A stretch of 45,621 bases of DNA from Acidobacteriaceae bacterium (GTDB lineage: Bacteria > Acidobacteriota > Terriglobia > Terriglobales > Acidobacteriaceae), in assembly GCA_903642225.1 (NCBI GenBank), contig CAHJWI010000036.1, positions 1 through 45,621 on the forward strand. Direction: 5' to 3'. The translations under genes and the position numbers were made by a program. How positions within the stretch are numbered: position 1 is the first letter of the stretch; every line of letters begins with the position of its first letter. The notes beneath the pieces are model-generated. The model was not told the origin of the DNA. It made no database searches and saw only the letters and a program-made list of their open reading frames with translations. Below, in pieces: positions 11,301 through 19,026 of the stretch.

Positions 11301-12898
11301 GAGTAGGTGCCGAGGGCTGTGAGTTGCTCACTGGCACCGACTGCAAGGCCGGCGTAGCCCACATCGATAACAAGGGACAGCAGCGTCTTCGGCAGTACCT
11401 GGTAACCAATCGTCGACGCGGTTAGACCACCAAAGCTCGCGCTGAAGGTCACATCGCCGGCGGCCACGCCCATCGCTAGGCCGGTGTCGTCAATCGTTGC
11501 AATGGCCGGGTTAGAGGTTTTCCAGTTCGCCGTCAGACTCAGGTCTTGCGTGTGTCCGTCGGAGAAGGTGCCCATCAATTGCACCTGCTGCACAGCGCCA
11601 ACGGGAAACCGATCACGCGAGGCACGGATGTCCAGCGACACCGGAGTTGCAGGCGTTACAAGCACGATGCTGGTACTCTGCAGCGCTCCAAAGGTCGCCT
11701 GGAGCTCCGAACTACCCGCGGCGAGAGCCGTGTTGACGCCGCGGCTATCGACGGAGACCACACCGTCGGAGGACTCATTGGAATCTGCTGCCGTGGCTTG
11801 CGCTTGTACCGCGAATGCATGCGCCAGGTGCACGTTCGCGCCAGAGAAGGGAGTCCTCTTCACCACGCCCCAGGTGACCTCGTCCGTAACGTCCCGCTGC
11901 GATTTGTCGCTGTAAACAGCCAATGCGGTGTGTTGCTCCGCGGTGCCAAGGGCGATGCTGCTGCTGGTGGGCTTAACGTACAACGCCGCCAGCTTCGCGT
12001 TGCTGGTCGATGCGGGGGCTTTTACCTGAACCGTCGTCGAAGTCGACGTTCCGTTGTAGGTCGCCGTCAACGTAGCGGTAGCATCGTTTTTGCCGACCGC
12101 GGTTGCGAAGCCCTTGGAACTTACCGTCAGTGCTGCCGTGTTACTGGACACCCACGTGGTGGACGCGGACACGTCAGAAGTGGTGCCATCGCGGAACGAT
12201 GCCGTTGCCGTAAACTGTTGTGTCTTGCCTCCCGATATGCTTGCCAGGGCGGGCGTGATCCGCAGCGACAACACGCTTGAGTTACCGGCGTACGAAGAAC
12301 CCGCGACCACTCCGAGCAGTGATGTGCTTTGACCGCCAGCACTCGCAGAAAGTGCAAATGGCCCCGCACCTGTCGCCGTAAGCAGGCCGGTAGCTGAGAT
12401 GCTAGCGACACTGGACGGCTTAACCGCCCACTGCGCCAAGTTGGAGATGTCCGCCGTCGTCTTATCGGCATATGTCGCGGCAACGGCAAACTGCTGCGTT
12501 GCACCCACGGACAGTGCCGGCTTTCCGGGCGTGATGGCAAGCCCCTGAATGTTGCCATGTGAGACGGCAACGGTGCGGCTGGCCAAAAACTGGTTGTATC
12601 TAGCAGATACGGTAGTGGAGCCAGCGACGCCGCTGGTAAGAATGCCCGCCTGCGAAACAGTCACCACACGTGAGTTCGCCGACGTCCAGGTGACCATCGA
12701 AGTCACGTCCGTCATCGTGTTGAACGAATCGGTGAGGTACGCGTGAAGTTGCGTCATGGATCCCGGCGTCAGGTCTGCGTTTTCCATGGCGATGGACAGA
12801 GTCGACGTCAAATGCGTCGAGCCACAACCGGAAAACAACATGCTGAGGACTAGAAGGATCAGGACGCAAGAAGGGCTTGATGTTTGCCTCTTGCTCAT
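5306..12898 (-). CDS. Giant surface lipoprotein of about 28 BIG_2 (bacterial Ig-like) repeats
   Basis: 2530 residues. The N-terminus is a lipoprotein signal (MSKRQTSSPS... LSMLFSGCGS, lipobox LFSG/C), so the mature protein is anchored by a lipidated Cys and exported. The rest is an almost uninterrupted chain of ~86-residue Ig-like domains; I count 28. Each starts like TLVSIxVTP, has TQQFTATGTFSDGSTQDLT and WTSSNxxVATVSATGLATG in the middle, and ends ITATFxGxTASxxLTV. One Ser/Gly linker (STSSSGGSESGGSNGG) separates repeats 11 and 12, and a short Pro/Thr linker separates 19 and 20. N-terminal repeats are more divergent; repeat 4 carries a ~25-residue insertion. No catalytic domain is visible. 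The likely role is an adhesin or surface fibre, by family resemblance (invasin/intimin-type BIG_2). A weak AAAGG lies about 12 nt before the ATG. Confidence 0.93.
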   Translation of the reverse strand: MSKRQTSSPSCVLILLVLSMLFSGCGSTHLTSTLSIAMENADLTPGSMTQLHAYLTDSFNTMTDVTSMVTWTSANSRVVTVSQAGILTSGVAGSTTVSARYNQFLASRTVAVSHGNIQGLAITPGKPALSVGATQQFAVAATYADKTTADISNLAQWAVKPSSVASISATGLLTATGAGPFALSASAGGQSTSLLGVVAGSSYAGNSSVLSLRITPALASISGGKTQQFTATASFRDGTTSDVSASTTWVSSNTAALTVSSKGFATAVGKNDATATLTATYNGTSTSTTVQVKAPASTSNAKLAALYVKPTSSSIALGTAEQHTALAVYSDKSQRDVTDEVTWGVVKRTPFSGANVHLAHAFAVQAQATAADSNESSDGVVSVDSRGVNTALAAGSSELQATFGALQSTSIVLVTPATPVSLDIRASRDRFPVGAVQQVQLMGTFSDGHTQDLSLTANWKTSNPAIATIDDTGLAMGVAAGDVTFSASFGGLTASTIGYQVLPKTLLSLVIDVGYAGLAVGASEQLTALGTYSDGSTHDLTSLAAWASLSPDIVSSTPSGEIFANGVGTAQITATVGGLQAIVSLSSFVIPLNSIELLPPQPKLARGTTLDLAALGHFANGATVDIAYSAIWTSLDATVLTVNSVGRIKSGKVGKTTVTALAYGVTATTDEIEVTNATLVRLLLQAPASRLAAGTAQRYTAYGVFSDGSFQDVTDDVVWNTSDYTKASVDATGLVRVMRPAVVQVSATMQGVTTSLPLTVSGATIVGVSITPGNSELPVGVIRQYSLIATLSDGTTQDITKGAIWGAAIPSIAGQFVKGQVIGVSAGVGEVHAAYGFFSASTPVNVTNATLTSIALTPASTSIRLGQQQQMVAVGTFSDGYTQNLYLNASYRSANTGIASILDAQALANATGIGSTQITATYRGQASTSQFRVTSNVLQSIAFSPASPSINSGSTEQLTAKGTFDDGVVYDLSKEVTWTSSNPAVLAIDSNGVATASVVTAATQIAVTVVYGSTTASFNVNVLAPSTSSSGGSESGGSNGGVTPAPQLTAITVVPTSAHLAAGTQVQLTVLGTYTDGSRRDVTASSTWASATPATATVDATGLATAVAPGMVQVVAHVGSLSAASTINVSSATLVSVALQASSTPLVAGASQQFALIGTFSDRSQQDLSGSAHWTSSNQAVATVSATGLVTGRSAGQVSITASFNGQTATAANLAVGARQPASLHVTPTSPSFASGTVQMFHVIATYTDSTTQDVTASASFTSSDPGVVRLDGGGAATGVRPGTAQVTVAFAGLSASTQTVTVTNATLLSLALTPSTPQFALGTTQQFTAIGMFSDSSTQNLSSEAVWTSSNSAVLTIDGNGLATGTSTGSAQVVATLQGVSATTGAVQVTPATLVSVSIMPMHPAVAAGTGTQVTVVGRFFDGTTQSLTSTATFTSSDTSVLTAGANGMLNGVAPGTANLTVTVDGIVQTTSITVSNATLVSLAIAPANPVPFAVGRSEQFTLTGTFSDGSTQDLSSSATWTSSNDSVVTVDSHGLALGTGTGSATISASFQGQTSTTGSVQVTPATQTSLSVTPMHGNITVGATQQFTATVTNSDGTIQDVTTSATWSSTSNVVATVDATGLATGTGAGNATITAQWSGVSSNASLAVSSATVTMQSIAVSPYSSSIGVGATQQMYATASYSDGSTQDLTNSVSWTSSNTGVATVSASGLATAVGSGSVTITAMNNGVSGTATITVAPNSTPTPATLQTIAVSPSSSSIAYGATQQFHATGTYTDGSTQDLTTSVSWATSASSVASIDANGLAQANSSGVATLTATSVGVSASANLTVGAAPLVSITVTPANISLATGTTQQYTATGQWADGSTQDITSTVTWTSTATSVASITAGGLAMANAQGTTTIEVRSGSVTASTNLSVTAATVVHLEVSPSPASVAAGGVTPLVVVANFSDGTSQNVTGSATYTSSNPGVVSISSDGTLRGTSTGSATVQIALGNSTITLNVTTTPATLTGITITPANTNLAAGMSQQFTATGTFSDGSTQDLTNTLAWATSAASVATVNPTGNVTVQQGGQVTITATEANGTIGSITLTTTNAVVTTIAVTPGSASLAAGQSRQFAATATLSDGSQQDLTTSVHWSVSNAGTATVSNTVGSNGLLSTTAAGNVTVAATVETISGQASVTVSAAQLASVAVSPAALSLPAGTTSSLSVIGTYTDGSSASLTNVATYTVDNAWYAVVSSTGVVRSMGTGSTTIHATVQGVSGSVALTVTPATLSSIVLAPASPSVAAGLALQLNAVGTYSDGSTVNLNSQVQWTSSDATVATVSTVGSLHTLRVGSAAVTATLNGITQTVPVNVTPAVLQTIVVQAAATSLPAGLSTQLTATGSYSDGSTQDLTSAVTWSSQTPSTGLVSSTGVARALQTGSLTALASLGGVQGTITLTITAPLLQSITLSPANRTVINLASSAFQYTATGSYSDGTTANITNSVHWQIVSGASVGSISQSGRFSTVGIGTGVVSASSGAVNGTTHFTVISVL

Positions 12899-13001
12899 AT
12901 CGGGTTGAACCTTTCAGACAGACAAAAAAGAGATACCAGTAGCCATATCGGCAGATCAGGCAGATACATGAGCGGGCTGTCTGAAACTGTTTGCTTGCTG
13001 G

Positions 13002-13830
13002 TTGTCCAAGCCTTGCACTTACTTGCACGCAATCCTCAAATCTTTGCGCGCTCTCAGGATTCGTCACCCTGCACCATTCCGACACCGAACTGCCGCCCGC
13101 AACGTTACCGCTATCCTTGTTGGTTGCATCCTTTGTGCCAGCAATAATGACTGGTACCCAACAAGCGGTAGTAGCTATGCCTACTCAGGCTTGCCATTCC
13201 AAACCCATACTGACGATGGCAGCACCCTAGGCGATGATCTGGAAACTTCGTTCCGTTTGCCCGAGGTACCAAGAATCACCGCCTCGTATGAAAGCGCTTC
13301 CACGCTGGCCCAGAAACTGAACGCACCGTTTGCGCCGTCTGCAAAATAGATTCACTTCTGTGACCAGAACGGCTACATCAAGTTGAAACGGGTGCTTTCA
13401 GACCGCGCGTTGAACATGGAGCAGTGTGGCTGCAACCTGGAGGACATCCGTTTCCTAAGCGGCCGGACGTTAACTATGCCGATGCGAACACCATTGACAG
13501 GGCACGCGAGATCATGACGGCAGATCTACACGGAAGACCTTTCGTCTCACCTACGGCACTTGGCGTAAGCGGTATCGAGTAGTGGTCCCGGTGGACATAG
13601 AACAATTGAATGGGACAAGATCTACATCAACCCGCTGTGCGGGGCATGTCGGCCGCAACGCAATTTCCACTGATGCTGGACTATACCGCTCAGGTAAGTG
13701 GCCGCTGGGCGTTGGTGACTGCCGGTTACCAGTTGCAGGCCTAAGATAAGGCCTTCGCGGACTGCATGAAGAATCTCTAGCGTGAGAACGCTCTGACCGA
13801 TTAGCTACCTTGTCCTTAACTACCAACTTG
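13002..13830 (+). pseudogene. Decayed coding region of unknown family
   Basis: Protein-like stretches continue across stops and one frame change. Frame A contains ILVGCILCASNNDWYPTSG, which resembles a lipobox followed by a mature protein, and runs to a TAG at 13347-13349. It then continues past that stop with CDQNGYIKLKRVL. The adjacent frame B reads FPKRPDVNYADANTIDRARE and TADLHGRPFVSPTALGV, then MLDYTAQVSGRWALVTAGYQ and DKAFADCMKNL, interrupted by in-frame stops. Several of these stops would be Gln after a single C-to-T change. I cannot name the family. Treat it as an old gene remnant, not an active gene. Confidence 0.4.
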
Positions 13831-14250
13831 TAAGCATCACTCTGGCCCAATAAACAACTTAGATAGGTGAATCCGATAAGCTCAAGCGACCCAGATAGGA
13901 GGTGAAGTTGCCATCTAGCCGCTGCAGGACAGCGGCTTCGACTCTGGGCCGTGTTGATTCGAAGCTCGATTGCTGCGGCATCTTCCCCTAAGTGCCCGCG
14001 TTACCCGCCACTGCGGAACGGACATGGTCCGCAGGCAATCGACTGGTTGTGAGCTTGATCAAGCCAGGCGTTCGAGCATCGCGAGGAACGGTGTCTCGAC
14101 CAAAATCATCACCCTGCTGCTCAATCCGGATTGTTTGAGTAAACGGGGTCGCCATACCCAAACCGCACAACTGTGCTGACGGAACCGTGTCAAACCTAGA
14201 GACGCTTCATCTGAGCGTTTGCAGGAGTCACACGATAGATCCGTATGAGT
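13831..14250. other. Gap without recognised gene
   Basis: Continuation of the non-coding stretch between the Ig-repeat gene and the Kdp locus. I see no recognisable protein piece, RNA gene or strong terminator. It lies directly after the 3' end of the leftward kinase gene. Confidence 0.4.
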
Positions 14251-15693
14251 CTAGTTGCCGACTGGCAGGCTGAAGCTGAAAACAGAACCGTGCCCTACCT
14301 GGCTCGTTACTTTCAGGCTTCCATGATTTGCTTCGACAATAGCTCTGCTGATAGCGAGCCCCATTCCGGTACCCGGAATTTGCAGATTTTGCAAGCGGGA
14401 CCGATAAAGCCGGTCGAAGATGAGGTCCTGTTCCGAACTTTCAATCCCAACTCCTCGGTCGGCTACGCTCGTTAGGATTGTGCCGTCTTGCTCTTCTGCG
14501 GTCAGAAATATGGGCGAGTTAAGTTCAGAGTATTTTGCGGCGTTTTCCAGCAAGTTGCAAAGAACTCTGCTCACCATCTCCGCATCCGCGAAGACCTTTA
14601 GCGTTGGCAGCACCTGAATGTTGACAGGATGTGCACTAAAAACCCAGGCGCAGCTCTCCATGGCTGTTTCGACGATCTGCGAGAGATCTGCCACAGAGAA
14701 GTTCATGTGAACTTCCTGGGTTTCGATCTGTGCCATCTCGACAACCTGGCCAATCAACCGGTTCAGCTTATCCGCCTCCTCCTCGATAATGGTCAGCAAC
14801 TCCTGCCGATCTTCCATGCTGACGTTTTCGGCCGTTAGCAGTGTTCCAGTCGCTCCCTTGATCGAGGTGAGTGGGGTTCGCAACTCATGGGTGATGGAAT
14901 CGAGGATCAGCGTACGGAGCCGCTCGCTTTCCTTGGTCGCTTCACCACGCGCCACATCCTCCAACGCCTGTGCACGATCAATGGCGATGGAGGCCAGATC
15001 GCCTATCGCCTGAAGGGTGTCTTCCGAGAGCTGCACCTCGCTCAAACGTAAAAGGCCGCGCGGACGGACGCCAGCACGCAAAGGGATGTACACGTCATGA
15101 CTTGGCAGCATCTCCGCCGAAATCAGGGTCAGCGCGCTTTGGCGAAGGTGCGGTATGTCAACCGCGGTGTTTTGCCGGATGCCGGCTTGGTAGACGCGGT
15201 CACCCTCAAGCAAATAGAGCGTAGAGCTCGCCGCGTGCGCTGCGACGTTGATGAGCGTAGGCAGCGTATTGACCACGTCCGCGACATTTTGGGTCTGCAG
15301 CAGATCACGGCTAAGAGCGAACAGGAGTTCCAGCTCACGTTGCTTCTTCAACGCCCGATTCGCTTCATCCCGTGCCTTCTGCGAAAGACGGCTGCCGATC
15401 ACGCCCGTAGCGAGAAACGCGAACAGGGCAAGCCAGTTCTCTGCATCAGAGATAACGAACGTGCCCAGGGGTGGAAGGAAGAAATAGTTGTAGCAGGCTG
15501 TTGCAATGACCGCGACAGTAATGGCGTAGCGAAGGCCGAGACGGGCGGCAATCAAGAGGACGAACAACACAAGGGTGAGCGCGACGGTGGTTGGGTTTAC
15601 GTGGAACCACCGGCGGTAGATTAGGATTATGCCGGCAAGTGCTGCTAACGTGGAAAACCAGCGAGCTGCGAGCACTAAGTGACGCGTGTTCAT
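14251..15693 (-). CDS. kdpD: C-terminal half of split KdpD: membrane sensor histidine kinase
   Basis: 480 residues equivalent to the C-terminal half of full-length KdpD. There are four membrane segments of the DUF4118 type (~13-100, including YNYFFLPPLGTF). A GAF-like region follows (~125-245), then a dimerisation/phosphoacceptor domain with SITHELRTPLTSIKG (His269), and an ATPase domain with N380LLENAAKYS, DRGVGI (412-417) and GTGMGLAI (441-448). It lacks the N-terminal KdpD and Usp domains, which are encoded by the divergent gene starting 15 bp away. The start ATG (15691-15693) has no clear Shine-Dalgarno, so it may be leaderless or the promoter may lie inside the other gene. It presumably phosphorylates KdpE. 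Confidence 0.9.
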   Translation of the reverse strand: MNTRHLVLAARWFSTLAALAGIILIYRRWFHVNPTTVALTLVLFVLLIAARLGLRYAITVAVIATACYNYFFLPPLGTFVISDAENWLALFAFLATGVIGSRLSQKARDEANRALKKQRELELLFALSRDLLQTQNVADVVNTLPTLINVAAHAASSTLYLLEGDRVYQAGIRQNTAVDIPHLRQSALTLISAEMLPSHDVYIPLRAGVRPRGLLRLSEVQLSEDTLQAIGDLASIAIDRAQALEDVARGEATKESERLRTLILDSITHELRTPLTSIKGATGTLLTAENVSMEDRQELLTIIEEEADKLNRLIGQVVEMAQIETQEVHMNFSVADLSQIVETAMESCAWVFSAHPVNIQVLPTLKVFADAEMVSRVLCNLLENAAKYSELNSPIFLTAEEQDGTILTSVADRGVGIESSEQDLIFDRLYRSRLQNLQIPGTGMGLAISRAIVEANHGSLKVTSQVGHGSVFSFSLPVGN

Positions 15694-15708
15694 AGGAGCA
15701 TTCTAAGC

Positions 15709-16851
15709 GTGAGCGATCAACAGACACCCCCACGCAAAACGCCCGAAGACTGGCTGGAGACCAGCAGCACCGAGAAAGAGCGTGGACGCTTCAAGGTCTT
15801 CCTCGGTTACGCTCCGGGCGTGGGCAAGACCTTCAGCATGTTGAGTGAGGGTATTCGGCGGCGCGGGCGCGGTGAAGATGTGGTCGTCGGCGTTGTTGAA
15901 ACGCATGGTCGCAAAGGCACGGCAGAACTGGCGGAAAAGCTGGAAAGAGTGCCACGGCGTGAGGTTGAGTACAAAGGCACGCTCTTTTCTGAGATGGACG
16001 TGGAAGGCATTCTTGCACGTGCCCCTCAAGTCGTCCTCGTGGACGAGTTGGCGCATACAAACGTGGAAGGAAGCCGTTTCTCAAAACGCTACGAAGACGT
16101 GCTTCTGCTGCTCGAGAAGCGTATAGACGTGCTGAGCACGATCAATATTCAGCATGTAGAGAGCCTGACACCCCGAGTGCAGGCGCTGACCGGCGTGACC
16201 GTGCGAGAGCAGGTACCTGACTGGGTGCTCGACCGCGCTGACGAGATTGTCATCAGCGACGTGACTCCTGAGGCGTTAGTCACGCGCATGCGCCGGGGCG
16301 ACATCTACCCGGCAGAACGGGTCGAACGATCACTCACAAACTTTTTCCGTCGTGGAAATCTGATTGCGCTGCGTGAGCTTGCGCTGCAGCGCGTGACGCG
16401 GGCCGTGGATCGCACACTGGACGAGTATGTTCGGCGCAAAAACCTTGGACCGCATTGGGCCGTGGCAGAGAAGGTGGGCGTTTGTATCGGGGCCAACGTG
16501 CAGGCACGCGACCTGATTGCGCGAGGTGCCCGCCTGGCGGAGGCGCTTGGTGCCGAGTTGTACGTTCTGCACGTGGCGGCTGCACGTGATAGCAGTACGG
16601 AGGCACGTCGTACCCTTGAGAGCAGCATTGCCTTTGCCACCCACCTCGGAGCGCAGATGGTGCAGCTAAGCGGCAAGGATGTACTCCGGGTGACTGCGGC
16701 TTATATCCGCGAACACCGCATCACGCAGGCGATTGTGGGGCGGTCGGCAACGCATGGTCTGCGTTCCTATCTTTACTACTACTCGTTGCAAAAGTTTATG
16801 GCGGAAGCGTCGAACGTGGACTTGCACATCGTGACGCAGGAACAGGCTTGA
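15709..16851 (+). CDS. kdpD: N-terminal half of split KdpD: KdpD sensor and Usp domains
   Basis: 380 residues from the GTG at 15709, preferred over the GTG at 15679 because AGGAG ends 10 nt upstream of it. Residues ~22-235 are the KdpD N-terminal domain with a Walker A-like GYAPGVGKTF (33-42) and a Walker B-like VLVDELAHTN; STINIQHVESL is also characteristic. Residues ~250-375 are a universal-stress-protein-like domain (VGVCIGANVQARDLI, AELYVLHVA). The protein stops where the membrane part of ordinary KdpD would begin. It overlaps kdpE by 4 bp, so the two are translationally coupled. In bacteria with fused KdpD this half tunes the kinase/phosphatase balance; here it must act in trans on the membrane half, which is inference. 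Confidence 0.92.
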   Translation: MSDQQTPPRKTPEDWLETSSTEKERGRFKVFLGYAPGVGKTFSMLSEGIRRRGRGEDVVVGVVETHGRKGTAELAEKLERVPRREVEYKGTLFSEMDVEGILARAPQVVLVDELAHTNVEGSRFSKRYEDVLLLLEKRIDVLSTINIQHVESLTPRVQALTGVTVREQVPDWVLDRADEIVISDVTPEALVTRMRRGDIYPAERVERSLTNFFRRGNLIALRELALQRVTRAVDRTLDEYVRRKNLGPHWAVAEKVGVCIGANVQARDLIARGARLAEALGAELYVLHVAAARDSSTEARRTLESSIAFATHLGAQMVQLSGKDVLRVTAAYIREHRITQAIVGRSATHGLRSYLYYYSLQKFMAEASNVDLHIVTQEQA

Positions 16852-17543
16852 AGCGCATCCTTGTGGTCGACGATGAGCGGCAGATCACGCGGATGCTCCG
16901 CATGGCGCTGCAGAGCAACGGCTATGCCGTTGAGACGGCGACGAACGGCGTGGAAGGTCTGCAGAAATTTGAGGCGCAGCGACCTGATCTGGTGATTACC
17001 GATCTCGCCATGCCAGGCATGGATGGACTCAATTTGACGAGGGCGATCCGTCAACTGGCAACGACCCCGGTCATTGTCCTAAGCGTACGAGATGCCGACG
17101 CCATGAAAGTACAGGCACTGGACGAAGGCGCAGACGATTACCTTACAAAGCCGTTCAGCATGCCCGAACTGCAAGCACGCGTCCGCGTCCATTTGCGACG
17201 TGCTGTGGTCGAGCCGGTCCTTCCCTGTAGCCCTCTTGAGGCCGGCGACTTTACGATCCACGCGCTAGAGCACACTGCAGTCCTTCGGGGCCAAGAGCTT
17301 CACCTCACCCCGAAAGAGTTCGAGTTGTTGGCACTCCTCGTCAAGAATGCAGGCCGCGTGATGACACACAAGGTGCTACTGCGTTCCGTCTGGGGACCGT
17401 CCGGCGAGTCGCAGCCGGAGTACCTAAGAGTGCTGGTGGGCCAGCTTCGAAAAAAGCTGGATCAGGGCTCCGGTTTGCGCTACATCCAGAGCGAGCCGTG
17501 GATCGGGTATCGTCTGATTGCGGACGGCTCGATCGAAGACTGA
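16848..17543 (+). CDS. kdpE: KdpE, OmpR-family response regulator
   Basis: 231 residues starting with TTG at 16848, inside the TTGA overlap with the stop of the upstream gene. The receiver domain shows the acidic pair at residues 8-9 (VVDDE), the phosphoacceptor Asp52 in LVITDLAMPGMDG, Ser79 and Lys101 in DYLTKPF. The C-terminal half (~130-228) is a winged-helix DNA-binding domain (LTPKEFELLALLVKNAGRV, YLRVLVGQLRKKL). It should activate the kdp structural genes when K+ is scarce. The probable binding site begins 8 bp after its stop codon. Confidence 0.95.
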   Translation: MKRILVVDDERQITRMLRMALQSNGYAVETATNGVEGLQKFEAQRPDLVITDLAMPGMDGLNLTRAIRQLATTPVIVLSVRDADAMKVQALDEGADDYLTKPFSMPELQARVRVHLRRAVVEPVLPCSPLEAGDFTIHALEHTAVLRGQELHLTPKEFELLALLVKNAGRVMTHKVLLRSVWGPSGESQPEYLRVLVGQLRKKLDQGSGLRYIQSEPWIGYRLIADGSIED

Positions 17544-17550
17544 GCCATCT

Positions 17551-17580
17551 CTTTACGACTTTCTTACGAAATCACTACGG
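17551..17580 (+). promoter_or_regulatory. Three 11-bp-spaced direct repeats, candidate KdpE operator
   Basis: CTTTACGA (17551-17558), TCTTACGA (17562-17569) and CACTACGG (17573-17580) start exactly 11 bp apart. One-turn direct repeats are the usual operator layout for OmpR/PhoB-family dimers. The site sits between kdpE and the first gene of the porin-kdpFABC operon, 42 bp before that start codon. Confidence 0.5.
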
Positions 17581-17622
17581 ATTACTTATGCCTGCTGATC
17601 GTTCAATAGATCAGGAGGCAGT

Positions 17623-19017
17623 ATGACGATCGCACGAACATGCTTGCCGGGCCTGATGATGTTGGGCGTCGCTGCCACCCTTTCAGCACAGACTTCAGAA
17701 ACTTTAAACACAGACGCTTTGCTTCCGCGTGACCAGGAGATTCGCGTACTACACAGGGAACTGGCAGTCATTGCGGATCGCTTGGCCAGGCTGGAGGCAG
17801 AGCAGAACACCGATGCCACGTCTCATGCAGCGCTGGTCGCAAGTGCACCGCAGTCACCTGAGGAAACAATGCCGATACTCACAGTGGCAGATGCGCCCAC
17901 GCTCTCCTTCTTCCGAGGCACCACGATCAATTTCGGCGTAGACGGCTACTACGGCTACAACTTCAACGAGCCGATCGGGCGCGTGAACCTTCTGCGCGCT
18001 TACGACGTTACCAGCAACAGCTTTAACCTAAACCAGGTCAACCTTGTGGTGGAGCACCTTGCCTCGCCGGAGAGCCGCCTCGGCGGACGCGTCGATTTGC
18101 AGTTCGGGCAGGCGACAGAAACGCTGCAAGGCTCAAGCGTGAACGAGCAGCGACCGCAAGTCTGGCGCAACATCTTCCAGGCATATGGAACTTACCTTGC
18201 GCCGATTGGGTCGGGCCTGCAGATCGATTTTGGCAAATTCGCGAGTTCGCTTGGGAACGAGGGCAACTATACCAAAGACCAGATCGCCTACTCGCGTGCT
18301 TACAGCTTCAACTACCTGCCCTTCTACCACATGGGCCTGCGCGCAAATTACAACGTCTCGCCGAAGGTAAACGTGGCGTACTGGCTGGTAAACGGCGCCA
18401 ACAACACAGAAGACACGAACGGCTTCAAGTCACAGGCGTTTCTCTTCACTTTGAAGCCGGCGTCCACTCTGACATGGACAGTGAATTATTACTTCGGGCA
18501 GGAGGCGCGTGACGGCCCAGCTACATTGAACCCCGGTCTACCCGCCTTGCCGACTCAGCCAGGCCTGCCAACGGCGAACATTTCGCCCGCGCCAGACGGA
18601 CGAAACCACATCTTCGACACGTATGCAACATGGCAGGCGACGCCGAGACTGACCTTGATTGGTGAAGCCGATTACGTGCTGAGCAGGAGCATCTCGGAGC
18701 AGCAACCAGCACGTGTTGTAATCGGCGGCCTTACTGCAACGTATGCACTTGGTCGCAACTGGCACTTGGGTGCTCGCACAGAATATTTCGACGATCGTGG
18801 TGGTTTATTCAGCGGCAGAACGCAGGCGTTGAAGGAGGGCTCATTCGTGCTTGATCACACCTTTGCTCCCGGCTTTGTAGCAAAGGCAGAGTACCGTCGC
18901 GACTGGTCCAATCAACTTTTTTTCCTGTCTGACACTGCCGGCGCTCTGAAGCCAGCACAAACTACAGCGACACTTGGCCTTACCTACTGGTGGGGTACCA
19001 AGCAGGGTAGCTGGTAA
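17623..19017 (+). CDS. Outer-membrane beta-barrel porin (BBP2-like) at head of kdp operon
   Basis: 464 residues. AGGAGG lies 4 nt before the ATG. A signal peptide (LMMLGVAATLSAQ) is followed by a short predicted coiled coil (~36-63, EIRVLHRELAVIADRLARLE) and a linker. The rest is a beta-barrel with alternating aromatic strands (VDGYYGYNFNEP, RVDLQFGQATET, LQIDFGKFASSLGNEG, FYHMGLRANYN) ending LGLTYWWGTKQGSW. The pattern fits the putative beta-barrel porin-2 family. It lies between the candidate KdpE operator and kdpF, 9 bp before the next small gene, so it is likely induced with the pump. An outer-membrane route for K+ during limitation is the obvious inference; specificity cannot be read from sequence. 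Confidence 0.8.
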   Translation: MTIARTCLPGLMMLGVAATLSAQTSETLNTDALLPRDQEIRVLHRELAVIADRLARLEAEQNTDATSHAALVASAPQSPEETMPILTVADAPTLSFFRGTTINFGVDGYYGYNFNEPIGRVNLLRAYDVTSNSFNLNQVNLVVEHLASPESRLGGRVDLQFGQATETLQGSSVNEQRPQVWRNIFQAYGTYLAPIGSGLQIDFGKFASSLGNEGNYTKDQIAYSRAYSFNYLPFYHMGLRANYNVSPKVNVAYWLVNGANNTEDTNGFKSQAFLFTLKPASTLTWTVNYYFGQEARDGPATLNPGLPALPTQPGLPTANISPAPDGRNHIFDTYATWQATPRLTLIGEADYVLSRSISEQQPARVVIGGLTATYALGRNWHLGARTEYFDDRGGLFSGRTQALKEGSFVLDHTFAPGFVAKAEYRRDWSNQLFFLSDTAGALKPAQTTATLGLTYWWGTKQGSW

Positions 19018-19026
19018 GGACGATTC

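Noticed and set aside
13551..13850. 99-codon Arg/Pro-rich minus-strand frame
   Set aside because: It is the reverse of the decayed plus-strand sequence, shows no export signal or motif, and has no ribosome site.
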